Origin: Armigeres subalbatus
Lineage: Eukaryota; Arthropoda; Insecta; Diptera; Culicidae
Direction: 5' to 3'
DNA: 64,000 nt
Assembly: GCF_024139115.2 (NCBI RefSeq)
Contig: NC_085140.1
Location: 155,274,452 to 155,338,451 of the forward strand
Below are positions 23,089 to 32,578 of the stretch, piece after piece. The position numbers were made by a program, and so were the translations under genes. The notes beneath the pieces were generated by a model. That model had not been told where the DNA came from, did not search any database, and was given only the letters and a program-made list of their open reading frames with translations. Positions within the stretch are counted from its first letter, which is position 1, and each line of letters begins with the position of its first letter.

Positions 23089-24083
23089 ATGAGGCGTGAA
23101 AATACATTCAAAATCGACTATTCGAACTTCCCCTTGAAGCCGTCGTACGAGAAATTGCACGCATTTTGTCGCACAGTGCTCGGTTTAAGGAAGGAAGAAG
23201 TGCAAAGACTACAATGCCATAGAGGTGGAGCATGTGCATTTGTGAAGGTCAGCGATCTAGCCATCGCACAGAAAGTGGTCGAAGAGCACGACGAAAAACA
23301 CGAAGTGGAGAGTGAAGGGAAGAAGTACAAGCTACGAATAACGTTAGAAGATGGAAGTGTGGAAGTAAAAATACACGATTTGCCCGAGGATGTCTCGGAG
23401 GCGACTATCGTCGAATACTTGAGTGGCTATGGGACTGTTCTCTCAATTCGCGAGCTGACGTGTTGAGGCAAAACATTGATTCGTGGGTAACAATAGACGG
23501 AGAACAGGCCTATATTGTCTACAAGGGTCAAATTCAGTCGTGTAAACACTGTCACGAACAAGCACATGCAGGGATCTCATGCGTCCAAAATAAAAAGTTG
23601 CTGTTACAGAAAAGTTATGCAAACGTAACCAAACAAGTGCCACCGAAACAGACACAAAAAAAGCCGCCTGGTACAAAACCGTCCGGCACTAAACCAGCCG
23701 TTCGTCCACTAACTACGCCGGCTGCGCCTTCGCTTGCTTCATCAGAAGACTTTCCAGCAATGCAACCATCTCCGAATCTAGACGACACCTCTAGACCGAC
23801 AACAAACACCATCACGCAAATTCCAGCTGCTACTCCCGATGCAGACACGCATCAAGCGTCAACGTCATCGTCGCTGACCAACACAGCGACGAGAGCTTTC
23901 GTTATTCCGAATACCAACACCCCGACTGATTACTTCAGAAAACCCGGTGCTCATTTAGCAATACCAAGCAAGAATAATGGCACCGAAACCGACGAATCTT
24001 CAACATCCTCGAGCAACAGGCGAACCCGCCGGTCAAAGAAAATTCGCATCGATGGCGTGGAGCATGAAGAGTATACACAGTAA
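23089..24083 (+). pseudogene. L1/Tx1-like LINE ORF1 (RRM-like and CCHC protein), frameshifted
   Basis: The first part (23089-23466, 125 codons) contains an RRM-like region (VEVKIHDLPEDVSEATIVEY) and stops shortly after YGTVLSIREL. The second part resumes in another frame with NIDSWVTIDGEQAYIVYKGQ and a single CCHC knuckle, CKHCHEQAHAGISC (C-x2-C-x4-H-x4-C), then a long Pro/Thr/Ser-rich stretch and a basic C-terminus. ORF1 proteins bind element RNA. In related elements I would expect a few dozen residues between the two parts, so a small deletion may accompany the frameshift (inference). It ends one base before the ORF2 start. Confidence 0.75.
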
Positions 24084-24084
24084 A

Positions 24085-27000
24085 ATGTCTCTCTCGTCCT
24101 ACTACGTCGCTACTATAAACATCAACACTATCACAAGTCCAACGAAAATAAACGCTCTTCGAAACTTCGTAAACAGCCAATGGCTTGACATCGTATGCTT
24201 GCAAGAGGTAGAGAATGAGCAACTTTCGCTACCCGGCTACAACGTTATCGCCAACGTGGATCACTCGAGACGAGGGACAGCAATTGCCTTAAAAGAACAT
24301 ATTCCATACTCACACGTCGAAAAAAGCCTGGATGGCCGTTTAACTGCGCTACGAGTTCAAGATACCACTGTCTGCAGCATCTACGCTCCCTCCGGCACGG
24401 CGCATCGGGCCGCGCGAGAACGATTCTTCAGTTGCACTCTTCCCTACTACCTCCGTCATCGTACGCAGCACACCATCATAGCAGGCGACTTCAACTGCGT
24501 GCTTCGGCCGTGCGACTCATCAAGCCCGAACGCAAGTCCGACTCTCAAAATGGCCGTACAACAAATAGGGCTGCACGATGTATGGGAAAAACTGCATCCA
24601 CGAGAACCTGGCTACACCTTCGTGAACCGAAACGCTCAATCCCGTCTCGATCGAATTTACGTGAGCAGTGGTCTCCGTGATCAATTACAGGTGGCCGATA
24701 CACATGTCTGTTCATTCACCGACCATAAAGCGTTAACACTCCGACTGTGTCTACCCCACCTTGGACGGGAGCATGGTCGCGGCTTCTGGTCCCTGCGCCC
24801 CCACCTACTAACTGATGAGAATATGGAAGACTTTCAACATCGATGGCAATATTGGACACGGCAACGGAGGAACTACCCTTCTTGGATGGAATGGTGGCTA
24901 ACGTACGCGAAGCCGAAAATAAAATCGTTTTTCAAATGGAAGTCACAAGCTGCATTTAATGACTTCCACAATGAACACCAGCGATTATATGCTGAATTGA
25001 GGCTTGCGTACGATAGCTACTACCAGAACCCAGCAATGGTTACCACAATAAACCGACTGAAAGCTGAAATGCTGTCCCACCAGCGTAATTTCACCCACAT
25101 GTTTATGAGGAGCAACGAGACCTACGTAGCGGGCGAGCCAATCTCAATTTTCCAACTAGGGGAGAGACGGAAAAAGAAAACTGTTATCACGCAGCTGAAA
25201 ACCGAAGAAGATGACATCATAGTTGCGCCGAACGAAATAGAAGCCCATCTTGTGAACTACTTCTCCCATCTGTATGCCGAGCCAACGGAACCCGTGCGGG
25301 GTGATGGAATACACAACTTTGGCTGCGAAAACAACATTCCTCCGAACGACGAAGCAAACGAAGCTTGTACAAGTGAAATCACCACGGCGGAGATACTGTC
25401 TGCCATCAAAGCGAGCTCACCCAGAAAATCAGCTGGCTGCGATGGGATTCCTCTGGAGTTTTATAGCAGAACTTTCGATATCATTCACAGGGAGCTTAAT
25501 CTACTGCTAAATGAAGCCCTCAACGGCAACATTCCTGCATCTTTCCTTGACGGTATTATCGTACTGGTCAAAAAGCGTGGTGGAGACAACACAGCACGAT
25601 CATACCGACCAATCTCGCTACTAAACTCGGACTACAAGCTCCTTTCCCGCATACTCAAAACCAGGTTGGAGAGAGTGATGAAGGCACATCACATACTGAG
25701 TGACGGGCAGAAATGCTCGAATTCGGAACGGAACATCTTCCAGGCGACACTTGCACTGAAGGACCGAATAGCAAGTCTTCGCCATCGTCGTTCTGCTGGA
25801 AAACTGGTGAGTTTCGATCTTGATCACGCGTTTGACCGAGTACGGCACTCGTTTCTCTTCGAGACCATGCGTGCACTTGGCTTCAACCAACATCTGATTA
25901 CTCTTCTCTCCCAAATTGCGGACCGCTCCACATCTCGATTGATGATAAACGGGCATCTGTCTCAACCGATCGACATCCAACGTTCGGTGAGGCAAGGAGA
26001 TCCTCTATCCATGCACCTATTTGTATTGTACCTTCATCCCCTGGTGTACAGACTCGAGCGTGTATGTGGAGATGATGATCTGATTGTAGCTTACGCTGAC
26101 GATATCAGTGTGGTTACAAAATCAGCTAGATGCATCGAAGACATGAAAGAATTATTTGCGCATTTTGAGATAGCAGCAGGCGCGAAGCTTAATATGCGCA
26201 AAACAATATCAATAGACGTGGGATTTCTCGAGGGTGGTAGAATTAATATTCCATGGCTTCAGACAGAAAACTCAATCAAGATTTTGGGAATTACTTTTGC
26301 TAATTCTATTCGACTTATGACGACAATGAATTGGAATGCGCAAGTGGGAAGATTTTCACAACAAATGTGGCTTCATTCAGCTCGATCGTTGACGCTACAC
26401 CAAAAAGTAGCGATGTTGAATACATTTGGTACGTCGAGGATATGGTATCTTTCTTCGATTCTGCCGCCGCTGGCGGTGCACACAGCAAAAATCACCTCCA
26501 CAATGGGTACTTTTTTGTGGAATGGGATCGCCGCTCGAATACCCATCATGCAGTTAGCACGTAGCAAAGAGGAGGGAGGGCTTAATTTGCATGTGGTTGC
26601 ATTGAAAAGTCCGTCCCTAGCAACCAACAGACACCTGAAGGAACTAGAATCGATACCTTTCTACAGCTCTCTGATCGTCCAAACAAACCCTCGACAGCCA
26701 ATTCCACTGGATCTTCCCGATATCAGACAAATTGTAGCAAGCATATCACAATTACCAGATCTTGTTCGGGAGAATCCTTCGGCCTATCAAATTCATCGAT
26801 GCTCTATACAACGTACGGAGCAGCCAAAAATCGAGAGAAATCACCCTAACACCAACTGGCCCCGCATGTGGCGAAACATTGCAGACAAGCAGATCACATC
26901 GTCGAGACGGAGTCAACTGTATTTAGCGATTAATGAAAAGATTGAACACAGGAGGTTGTGGTTCGTGATGCGAAGAGTAGATGATGAGAATTGCGTCCAT

Positions 27001-27279
27001 TGCAACAACCAACAAATAGAAACAATCAAACACAAGTTCCATTCATGTCCTCGAGTGGAGCTCGCTTGGTCAATCCTACAGCGTAAGATAGGTAGTATCC
27101 TGAATGGATGGAGACATCTTTCATTCGAAGAGCTTATAAGACCTGTCCTAAACGGTATAAATAGAAGAAAACGAATTCTAATTTTAAATGTATTTTGCGA
27201 ATACATCTCTCATGTTAACGAAAGTAACAATATAATTGATGTAGGAGACTTGAGTTTTAAATTTAATTTAATTTGCTAA
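24085..27279 (+). CDS. L1/Tx1-like LINE ORF2: endonuclease and reverse transcriptase, intact
   Basis: The start ATG at 24085 is one base after the ORF1 stop; the frame runs 1064 codons uninterrupted. An open extension upstream to 23977 overlaps ORF1 and is not needed. Residues 1-220 form the AP endonuclease: LQE (39-41), GDFN (134-137), SRLDRIYVS (186-194), TDH (212-214). The reverse transcriptase follows: SAGCDGIPLEFY, YRPISLLNSDYKLLSRIL, domain A SFDLDHAFDR with Asp 578, domain B RQGDPLSM, and YADD at 670-673. Near residue 970 a C-terminal zinc-knuckle pattern CVHC...H...C is present. All expected catalytic residues are visible. The protein nicks target DNA and copies element RNA. ORF1 is broken, so autonomous movement of this copy is doubtful. 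Confidence 0.9.
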   Translation: MSLSSYYVATININTITSPTKINALRNFVNSQWLDIVCLQEVENEQLSLPGYNVIANVDHSRRGTAIALKEHIPYSHVEKSLDGRLTALRVQDTTVCSIYAPSGTAHRAARERFFSCTLPYYLRHRTQHTIIAGDFNCVLRPCDSSSPNASPTLKMAVQQIGLHDVWEKLHPREPGYTFVNRNAQSRLDRIYVSSGLRDQLQVADTHVCSFTDHKALTLRLCLPHLGREHGRGFWSLRPHLLTDENMEDFQHRWQYWTRQRRNYPSWMEWWLTYAKPKIKSFFKWKSQAAFNDFHNEHQRLYAELRLAYDSYYQNPAMVTTINRLKAEMLSHQRNFTHMFMRSNETYVAGEPISIFQLGERRKKKTVITQLKTEEDDIIVAPNEIEAHLVNYFSHLYAEPTEPVRGDGIHNFGCENNIPPNDEANEACTSEITTAEILSAIKASSPRKSAGCDGIPLEFYSRTFDIIHRELNLLLNEALNGNIPASFLDGIIVLVKKRGGDNTARSYRPISLLNSDYKLLSRILKTRLERVMKAHHILSDGQKCSNSERNIFQATLALKDRIASLRHRRSAGKLVSFDLDHAFDRVRHSFLFETMRALGFNQHLITLLSQIADRSTSRLMINGHLSQPIDIQRSVRQGDPLSMHLFVLYLHPLVYRLERVCGDDDLIVAYADDISVVTKSARCIEDMKELFAHFEIAAGAKLNMRKTISIDVGFLEGGRINIPWLQTENSIKILGITFANSIRLMTTMNWNAQVGRFSQQMWLHSARSLTLHQKVAMLNTFGTSRIWYLSSILPPLAVHTAKITSTMGTFLWNGIAARIPIMQLARSKEEGGLNLHVVALKSPSLATNRHLKELESIPFYSSLIVQTNPRQPIPLDLPDIRQIVASISQLPDLVRENPSAYQIHRCSIQRTEQPKIERNHPNTNWPRMWRNIADKQITSSRRSQLYLAINEKIEHRRLWFVMRRVDDENCVHCNNQQIETIKHKFHSCPRVELAWSILQRKIGSILNGWRHLSFEELIRPVLNGINRRKRILILNVFCEYISHVNESNNIIDVGDLSFKFNLIC

Positions 27280-27372
27280 GAAGACTTTGTAAATACAATT
27301 AATTACTAAACTATGACCAATAAAACAACATAAAAAAAAATTCAGTCTGCAGTGGTGATCTCCAGGTGTACC

Positions 27373-27640
27373 GATACGGGAGGCTGTGTTGGAAGTAGGT
27401 GCTGCGAATGGCCATATTCTTGGAGGCGGCGAAATCAATTAGTCGTAGGCCGTTTTCGTTCGTCAGCCGGTGAGCGCTGAACTTTCCAATAGTCGGTCTA
27501 AACTCCTCCTCTTGGCCAACCTGAGCGTTCAAATCTCCTATGATGATTTTGACGTCGTGGCTTGGGCAGCTGTCGTACTCACGTTCCAGCTGCGCGTAGA
27601 ATGCGTCCTTATCATCATCAGTGCTTCCGGAGTGTGGGCT
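27373..27640 (-). pseudogene. RTE copy A: endonuclease fragment upstream of the nested insertion
   Basis: The minus strand encodes GDLNAQVGQEEEFRPTIGKF, ENGLRLIDFAASKNMAIRS and LPYRYTWRSP. This is the AP-endonuclease domain of RTE elements around the GDxN catalytic motif. The reading continues across the insertion at 22937-22830 as far as 'DSDHYLVMVKLRP', which holds the catalytic SDH. The 5' part of the domain is lost at 27640. Confidence 0.8.
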
Positions 27641-27845
27641 ATCTTAAAAGTTACATAGTTATTAACTCTGTGAATTTGATAGAGGTCTAATAATTTTTTA
27701 TGTTAATAATACTATCTATTAAGCTTATATAGTTTTAGGATTTTAGTGAAGTAAGAACAACACCTTTTAAAGAACACAAGTTCAGTAGGCAGAGTTCGCA
27801 ATAACATCTATATTCCCCTCAAGAAATGAAATAAATGAAAAAAAG

Positions 27846-28139
27846 AAAAATGAAATGCCATTGTAAATACATTTTCTAAGAGCCATCAGAAATTTGTGAC
27901 AATAACATTAGCTGAACATAGAGACGGAGCTTTCTTCATATTCGTATCTGATAATCACCTTCTTATTGCATTCAACGGTAAGTTTGGAAAGCGATTAAAC
28001 ACACGCCGACTAAAACATCAATCTGGGATGAGAACGTTCGTTGAAGAACGGATGTTTCGGAAGGTGGCACCATACTGATGCAACCTAGCAAAAGATTTAG
28101 AAGTGCAGAAAATCAGAAGCCGCGGTAGCGAGGGCAGGA
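27846..28139. other. no recognisable feature
   Basis: AT-rich sequence after the L2/CR1-like tail. Confidence 0.35.
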
Positions 28140-28400
28140 ATCAGAACATCCATGATTTTCTCTAAGAATTTTTTGGGGTATTTTTTTGACAATTCATCTG
28201 AGCATTTGGTCAGAAGTTTTTTGCAGAAATTTTACTTTCACTTCTGCGATAAATTTCTCTGGCCTGCAAGTCTGTCTAATAAAGACTATAATAGTAACAA
28301 CTTTCTCCAGGAATTTTTTCCAGAATTCTTCCAGATTTTCCAATAGGAATTGATCCGGAAATACCTCCATGATTTTCACAAAAACGCCTTCAAGAAGTCC
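28140..28400. repeat. degenerate 'ttcctccaggaa' minisatellite
   Basis: Diverged repeats of 'aattttttccagaattcttcc', 'tccaggaatttt' and 'cctccatgattt' with a period of about 24. The same texture continues after the MITE, at 28625-28760, and is best developed at 50290-50825. Confidence 0.5.
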
Positions 28401-28453
28401 TCTATGATTTCCTCCAGGATTGTTAAGAAAATTATTTTGAGCTTTTTAGTGGA

Positions 28454-28623
28454 ATGTCTTCACTTGTCATAAGACGAGTTTGTACAATCCCATTGAATTC
28501 CACCACTTAATAGTATCTTGACAGATACGTATTTCGACCTCAACAGTAAGGCCGTCTTCAGTGTCTTGTACTTGACTCGACTCGAAGTCGAAGTCGGGAT
28601 TGTACAAACTCGTCTTATGACAA
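28454..28623. mobile_element. MITE with 30-bp terminal inverted repeats
   Basis: The left 'cttgtcataagacgagtttg' and following bases to 'acaatccc' are exactly inverted at 28594-28622. The interior 'gtatttcgacctcaacag' and 'aaggccgtcttcagtgtc' looks like a conserved core known from abundant insect repeats (recall, uncertain). It interrupts the 'ctccaggaa' minisatellite. A short related end is seen at 55305-55345. Confidence 0.65.
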
Positions 28624-28760
28624 GTTCCTCCAGGAATTATTTTATGTTTTTTTGCCAGGATATCTTTCGGAATTATTTCCGGGAATGCGTCCATGAATTC
28701 CTCCAGGAGTTCCTTCGGTAATTCCTCCAGAAATGCCTCTATGAAATATTCCGATTGCTT

Positions 28761-29620
28761 ACAGCAATTGCTTTACGAGGAAATTCTTTGATGACCTGGA
28801 ATGGAACAATTGTTGAAGGCAGATGTAGAAGGCAAGGCATCAAAACCGATATCAAAAAAAATTGAGAGTGTAAATAGAGGTAGATCGGCCACACATTACG
28901 AGCGGAAAGCGGAGAGCGGAGACGAATTCTGCAAATAAGCGGTTCTTCAATACCATATCGATGTAGGCTAACAAAAACACAAAACCAGGCACAAAAACAA
29001 ATCTCGAAAGCGCAGTTCCATCAACGATTCTATCAACAGCCGATTTCAACATAAATTCAAGAGCGTTAAATCCATTTACGTTCTTGAAGTTCTGTGTGTC
29101 GTTTGATTACCATCAGGTCGGCCACACATTGCGCTAAAAGTCGAAATCTGTAAGCAATGTGTCATATTGGAACACGGCATGACATCGCAGCACCAGGAGC
29201 CCGTGGTAGCGAAGCCTCAAAAAGAAATGAAGAAAGACTATAGAAATTTTGTCTAGAGCCAAGGCTACAGCGATTAGCGAACAGCCGCCCAGGATGGCGA
29301 TCTCTCACGTTGGCCCTATGTCCCTTAGGGATGCACAGAACCCATGAGTGAGTAAGTGTTAGTGATTTGCGAAACTTCTTGATGTCAAAAGTTGAGTTTA
29401 TTTTGTGTTTACGCCCCCGCGAATAAATATGACGTCATTACTTGTTTTCATACAAAACGGATTTCTTAAATCAAAATCTCAATTCCAGCAATTAGAATGA
29501 ATTTCAATCGTGCCTGCCAGCTCAAATTAACTACATTTTCATTAAATAAAAGTTATTTGTATGTAAATTGACTGGTTTACGCCCGTTTCAGTTGGAAGTA
29601 AATATAAAACCATTTTATTT
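28761..29620. other. no gene seen
   Basis: Mixed sequence. 'gatcggccacacatt' occurs at 28884 and 'gtcggccacacatt' at 29116, suggesting a diverged local duplication. Nothing else is recognised. Confidence 0.35.
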
Positions 29621-29628
29621 ATTTGAAC

Positions 29629-29826
29629 AAAAGATATTTTAGTTACTAGATAAAGATTGTCGCTGTCGTCGCTGTCCGGAACATCTTTTGCTGGCGAGGA
29701 TAGGGGAGCTAAATGTCAAAGAAGAAAAATCCATACGATTTGACAGGTATGTACCACACATGTTTCGGACAGCAGAACAAAGGGAACCGAAGCGACAATC
29801 TTTATCTAGTAACTAAAATATCTTTT
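29629..29826. mobile_element. 198-bp MITE, perfect 36-bp inverted ends, 8-bp duplication
   Basis: The left end 'aaaagatattttagttacta' plus 16 further bases is exactly inverted at the right end. The duplication 'atttgaac' is at 29621-29628 and 29827-29834. The termini do not fit the usual hAT start (CAG or TAG), so the superfamily is open. No coding capacity. Confidence 0.8.
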
Positions 29827-29834
29827 ATTTGAAC

Positions 29835-30873
29835 CTTTATGTACAAGTGGTTTCTTCATTATTATTTGCGCTTTTTCTCACAATAAGTTGCACTGTGGTA
29901 AAGCTTTTTTGATTACTATCGAATTTGATTATGATCAGTCATTGCGATCAAAAGTCATGAAGAAAATGGTGTACCGAACGAAAACGATTGATGCTGTGGC
30001 TAAATACGAGATAGTATTTCTACTAGGTGAATCAATTAGAGTATTTATTTATTAAGACAAGTGTCGGATGAGTTATTTCAAACGCAAATACAAATTTTAT
30101 ATACCCACCAAGGCATTGCTGTTTCGGTTTATAGGAGCTATAGGAGCTCACAATCATCCTATCAATGGCAAAGGAATAATAAAAACCAAATGAATTTGTT
30201 CCATATTATTATATTTTATTCGGCAGTAAACATGCCAATTGGCAAATCTGGCGAAAATAAAGCTTTGTTCTTTTATTTCGAAATGAGATTTGTGGCCTTC
30301 AGACGAGAACTGAGCAGTTCTCTTATAATTAATGAACTTTTCTATGAAAAAAAGTTTGCAATCGAAAAGAGATCTAATACATATGTACGTTTCGTGATTA
30401 TTTTGATAACGAATCTTTCGGAGCAATATAGATGTCTGAATAATTTCCTAAATTCTCAGAAAATACTATCCGATCCTAAAGCTTCAAGCATAGCTGTAAA
30501 ACATTCCCAAATAATTACACCGTAGTTGGACGTTGAAAGCTGCGACAATGAAAAAGTTTTTAAATAGGTGAAGCCAGGCGTTGATTGAAAATGTTTCCAT
30601 TAATACTGTCAAACTGTTTAGGTATGGGAATGGTATGCAACAGAGCAAATGAGCAATCATGGTGATGTTTAGAAGACTTATCACAGACAAATTTATATTA
30701 CGCTCTATAAATGAATTTGGCACCATTGATAAAACTTTTTTACGATAAATTATAAAGTTTGTGAGGAACTATAATTGTATTTGGTTGAAAACTTGTGAAA
30801 CCAATTCTCTTGTATGGTCGGGTTTCTGCTAAACCATAGCAAATGCCAACGGAAAATATCCCAATTATTAGCA
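29835..30873. other. no confident gene
   Basis: A 154-codon plus-strand frame at 30061-30525 is open but low in complexity and has no recognisable domain; the opposite strand is also open over part of it. Not called as a gene. Confidence 0.3.
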
Positions 30874-30897
30874 CAAATTTCGTGTAGCAGTTTCTAT

Positions 30898-31572
30898 CTG
30901 TGTGTGTGTCTCCAATACTAACCCCCACTGTCTGACAGTGATATTATGGAAGAAAGCTGTCTGTATTACATGATTTAACAGTCAGATTTAATCCGGGAGT
31001 TAGAAGGTGCTAGCTCTATTGCAGCTCCAGTGACCCGTTTCAGACTGCCTGGTATTTCATGACCAGTCCGAGGTCACTTTTGCTTACAATAAGCCCCGGC
31101 TGTTTATGCTACCATTATCAATTGGATAATGGGCCCATAAACAAGCTTCTGGATTCTCTAATCCAGCGCGTATTTGGTTTTGGTATTGGAAACAACGTAA
31201 AAACATATTGGAACAGTCTCACCAAATATAGAATAATCACCGGATTCCGGAATTCCGTGATGCGGTTCCCCGCCGCACATGTGCATCCTGTCGCCAAACG
31301 CGGCATATTGGTCGCAGCAGGAGCACCAAACACAGGCTTCGATCACATAGTAGTAAAAGCGGCAAATATTTGCGGCGTCTAGAACCAGATCAATTTCACG
31401 ATTCACTTGTATCACTTTCAATTTCATTGAGATGCTATTTTAATTGGGCACTTTAAAAATTAATTACTTTTTCACTTTCAACTAATTGTAAAAATCTGGC
31501 AAAATTTTGACGGAACAAAAATTTACGCGTCCGTACTTTAACAGCGCACACTACGATCCGGACAGTCACACT
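30898..31572. other. 675-bp segment between 24-bp direct repeats
   Basis: 'gtagcagtttctat' with 10 bases upstream occurs at 30874-30897 and 31573-31596, with two mismatches over 24 bp. The enclosed DNA is GC-richer than its surroundings and may be an insertion with a long target duplication. It holds the possible exon described at 31227-31427. No poly(A) tail or inverted ends were found. Confidence 0.4.
31227..31427 (-). CDS. possible first coding exon, unknown protein (weak)
   Basis: On the minus strand an ATG at 31427 opens a frame reading MKLKVIQVNREIDLVLDAAN, then a Cys-rich stretch (EACVWCSCCDQYAAFGDRMH). At about 31227 the sequence TTTG|GTGAGA is a strong match to a 5' splice site. The upstream sequence looks like an insect 5' UTR (several 'gtgaa' and 'aagtg' runs). 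I recognise no protein family. Short length, the competing frame with 71 codons, and flanking direct repeats all make this uncertain; it may be part of a repeat. Confidence 0.2.
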
Positions 31573-31597
31573 CAAATCTCATGTAGCAGTTTCTATT

Positions 31598-32186
31598 GAT
31601 CAAAAATCAAATATTTGCTCATACCCCCTTCAAATGAATAAACTTCCGTGATCCAGTTCAAAATATTAGGGGGTGACCAAAAAGACGTTCGGTGTGGTTT
31701 AGAAGAGCCCCGACCCGACGTTATGTCTGTATCTCGATTATGTGCTCCAAGGTTAATGGAAGCAATAAGTTTTAGATAATTTTTTGATCAATTGCACATA
31801 AAAATGCCGGTCTATGTGTAGTTAATCAAAAAGTGCGGGCAGTTGGACGTGTTAAAGAAGTAGAATAAAATTGTCAAACGCAACCCAAGTTTGTGTTTCG
31901 TTTTTTGACCATTTCATGGCAATCTGTTATTATTGGCGAGTAGTTCTAAGTGATGCAACTTAACTGTGGACACTCTTTAATTGCTTCAATGTGTCTACTA
32001 AACACACCAGTGGTGAAAGATTTCTTTCTAGTGATTTCACCAAAAACATTGTGGAAATTATAATGAATATAGCCATACCCAGATGGGTTTGTCAATAAGA
32101 AATCCATGTCAATCTTACAGCATAAATCAAAAAGAGCACCTCACATCTGGGTTAATTTTAAACCTCAACAAAAGTCAAAATATGTA
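31598..32186. other. no recognisable feature
   Basis: AT-rich, no supported element. Confidence 0.35.
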
Positions 32187-32194
32187 CTCAACAG

Positions 32195-32570
32195 CAGTGT
32201 TGGGAAAAACTCAAAATCTCAAAACTCATGAACGATTCAAATAACTCGTGAGTTGGAACCCACCCACCTCAGCACCATCATCCATTTGAATCATCGTAGG
32301 TTTTCTTTTGTTCTCCTTCGTAAAATAACAGTCAACTAGCGTTCAACACATAGAACAATGGATACTCTTGCGTTTGTAAACAATAAATTGCCCCCAAAAT
32401 GATTATAAACACTTTTTAGAGCGATATGATTTTTTGGGAAATGAGTGGAATGATCCGTTTTAGCATGAAAAACTCAGACGTGATGTACATATTATTTTAA
32501 ATTCGCAAACGAGTTATTTCGCGCGGAAGCGCTCAATGATTAAGTTTCATGAATGATTTTACCAACACTG
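32195..32570. mobile_element. hAT-type MITE, 376 bp
   Basis: Termini 'cagtgttgg' and 'ccaacactg' with the 8-bp duplication 'ctcaacag' at 32187-32194 and 32571-32578. CAGTGTTGG-like ends with 8-bp duplications are classic for hAT. Subterminal inverted 'actcatgaa' and 'ttcatgaatgat' motifs occur. No transposase, so it would be moved in trans. Confidence 0.85.
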
Positions 32571-32578
32571 CTCAACAG

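Larger units (their letters stand above)
22966..27339 (+). mobile_element. full-length L1/Tx1-like LINE, nested in RTE copy A
   Basis: The element is bounded by a target duplication identical over 28 bp (22938-22965 and 27345-27372), which extends to about 33 bp with one mismatch. It has a short 5' UTR (about 120 bp), a frameshifted ORF1, an intact ORF2, and a 3' end with 'taaaaaaaaa'. Long variable duplications and a poly(A) tail are normal for target-primed reverse transcription. The clade call (L1 or Tx1 group) rests on RT motifs such as SFDLDHAFDRV and SVRQGDPLSMHLFVLYLHPL; other APE-type clades are not excluded. Confidence 0.85.
20650..27640 (-). mobile_element. 5'-truncated RTE-clade retrotransposon (copy A), interrupted by an L1/Tx1-like LINE
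   Basis: Flanked by the 12-bp duplication 'atcttaaaagtt' at 20638-20649 and 27641-27652. On the minus strand it runs from within the endonuclease domain (27640) to a 3' tail of 'aaataaatg' type at about 20650. The 22966-27339 stretch belongs to the nested LINE. About 2.6 kb of RTE sequence remains and is about 75 percent similar to the RTE at 7.4-8.9 kb, so it is a related but distinct subfamily. Copy B at 50.8-52.3 kb is much closer. Confidence 0.85.
18990..27845 (+). pseudogene. C-terminal end of an L2/CR1-like LINE, split by two insertions
   Basis: Three pieces join when the insertions are removed: about 18990-19199, 20405-20649 and 27653-27845. They encode GHLKPLQIQQNRCLKAIFNLP, LPYHTVPPISGIYI, LQVGICMYKIIND, FSNTGPHVYNKIPELVKG and FKRNLKS, then a short new tail and a stop at about 27688. 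This pattern (QNR.L..I.NLP, then .N.IP.......FKR.LK) is the extreme C-terminus of L2/CR1-type reverse transcriptase proteins. The 3' end at about 27800-27845 carries tail-like 'tgaaataaatgaaa' repeats. The first break is a palindromic element (8-bp duplication), the second an RTE (12-bp duplication). Only this 5'-truncated tail is present. Confidence 0.7.

Noticed and set aside
23977..24084. Upstream extension of the LINE ORF2 frame
   Set aside because: Overlaps the ORF1 end in another frame; the ATG right after the ORF1 stop fits the endonuclease start.
30061..30525. 154-codon plus-strand frame
   Set aside because: No domain and low complexity, with the opposite strand open as well; length is possible by chance in this AT-rich context.
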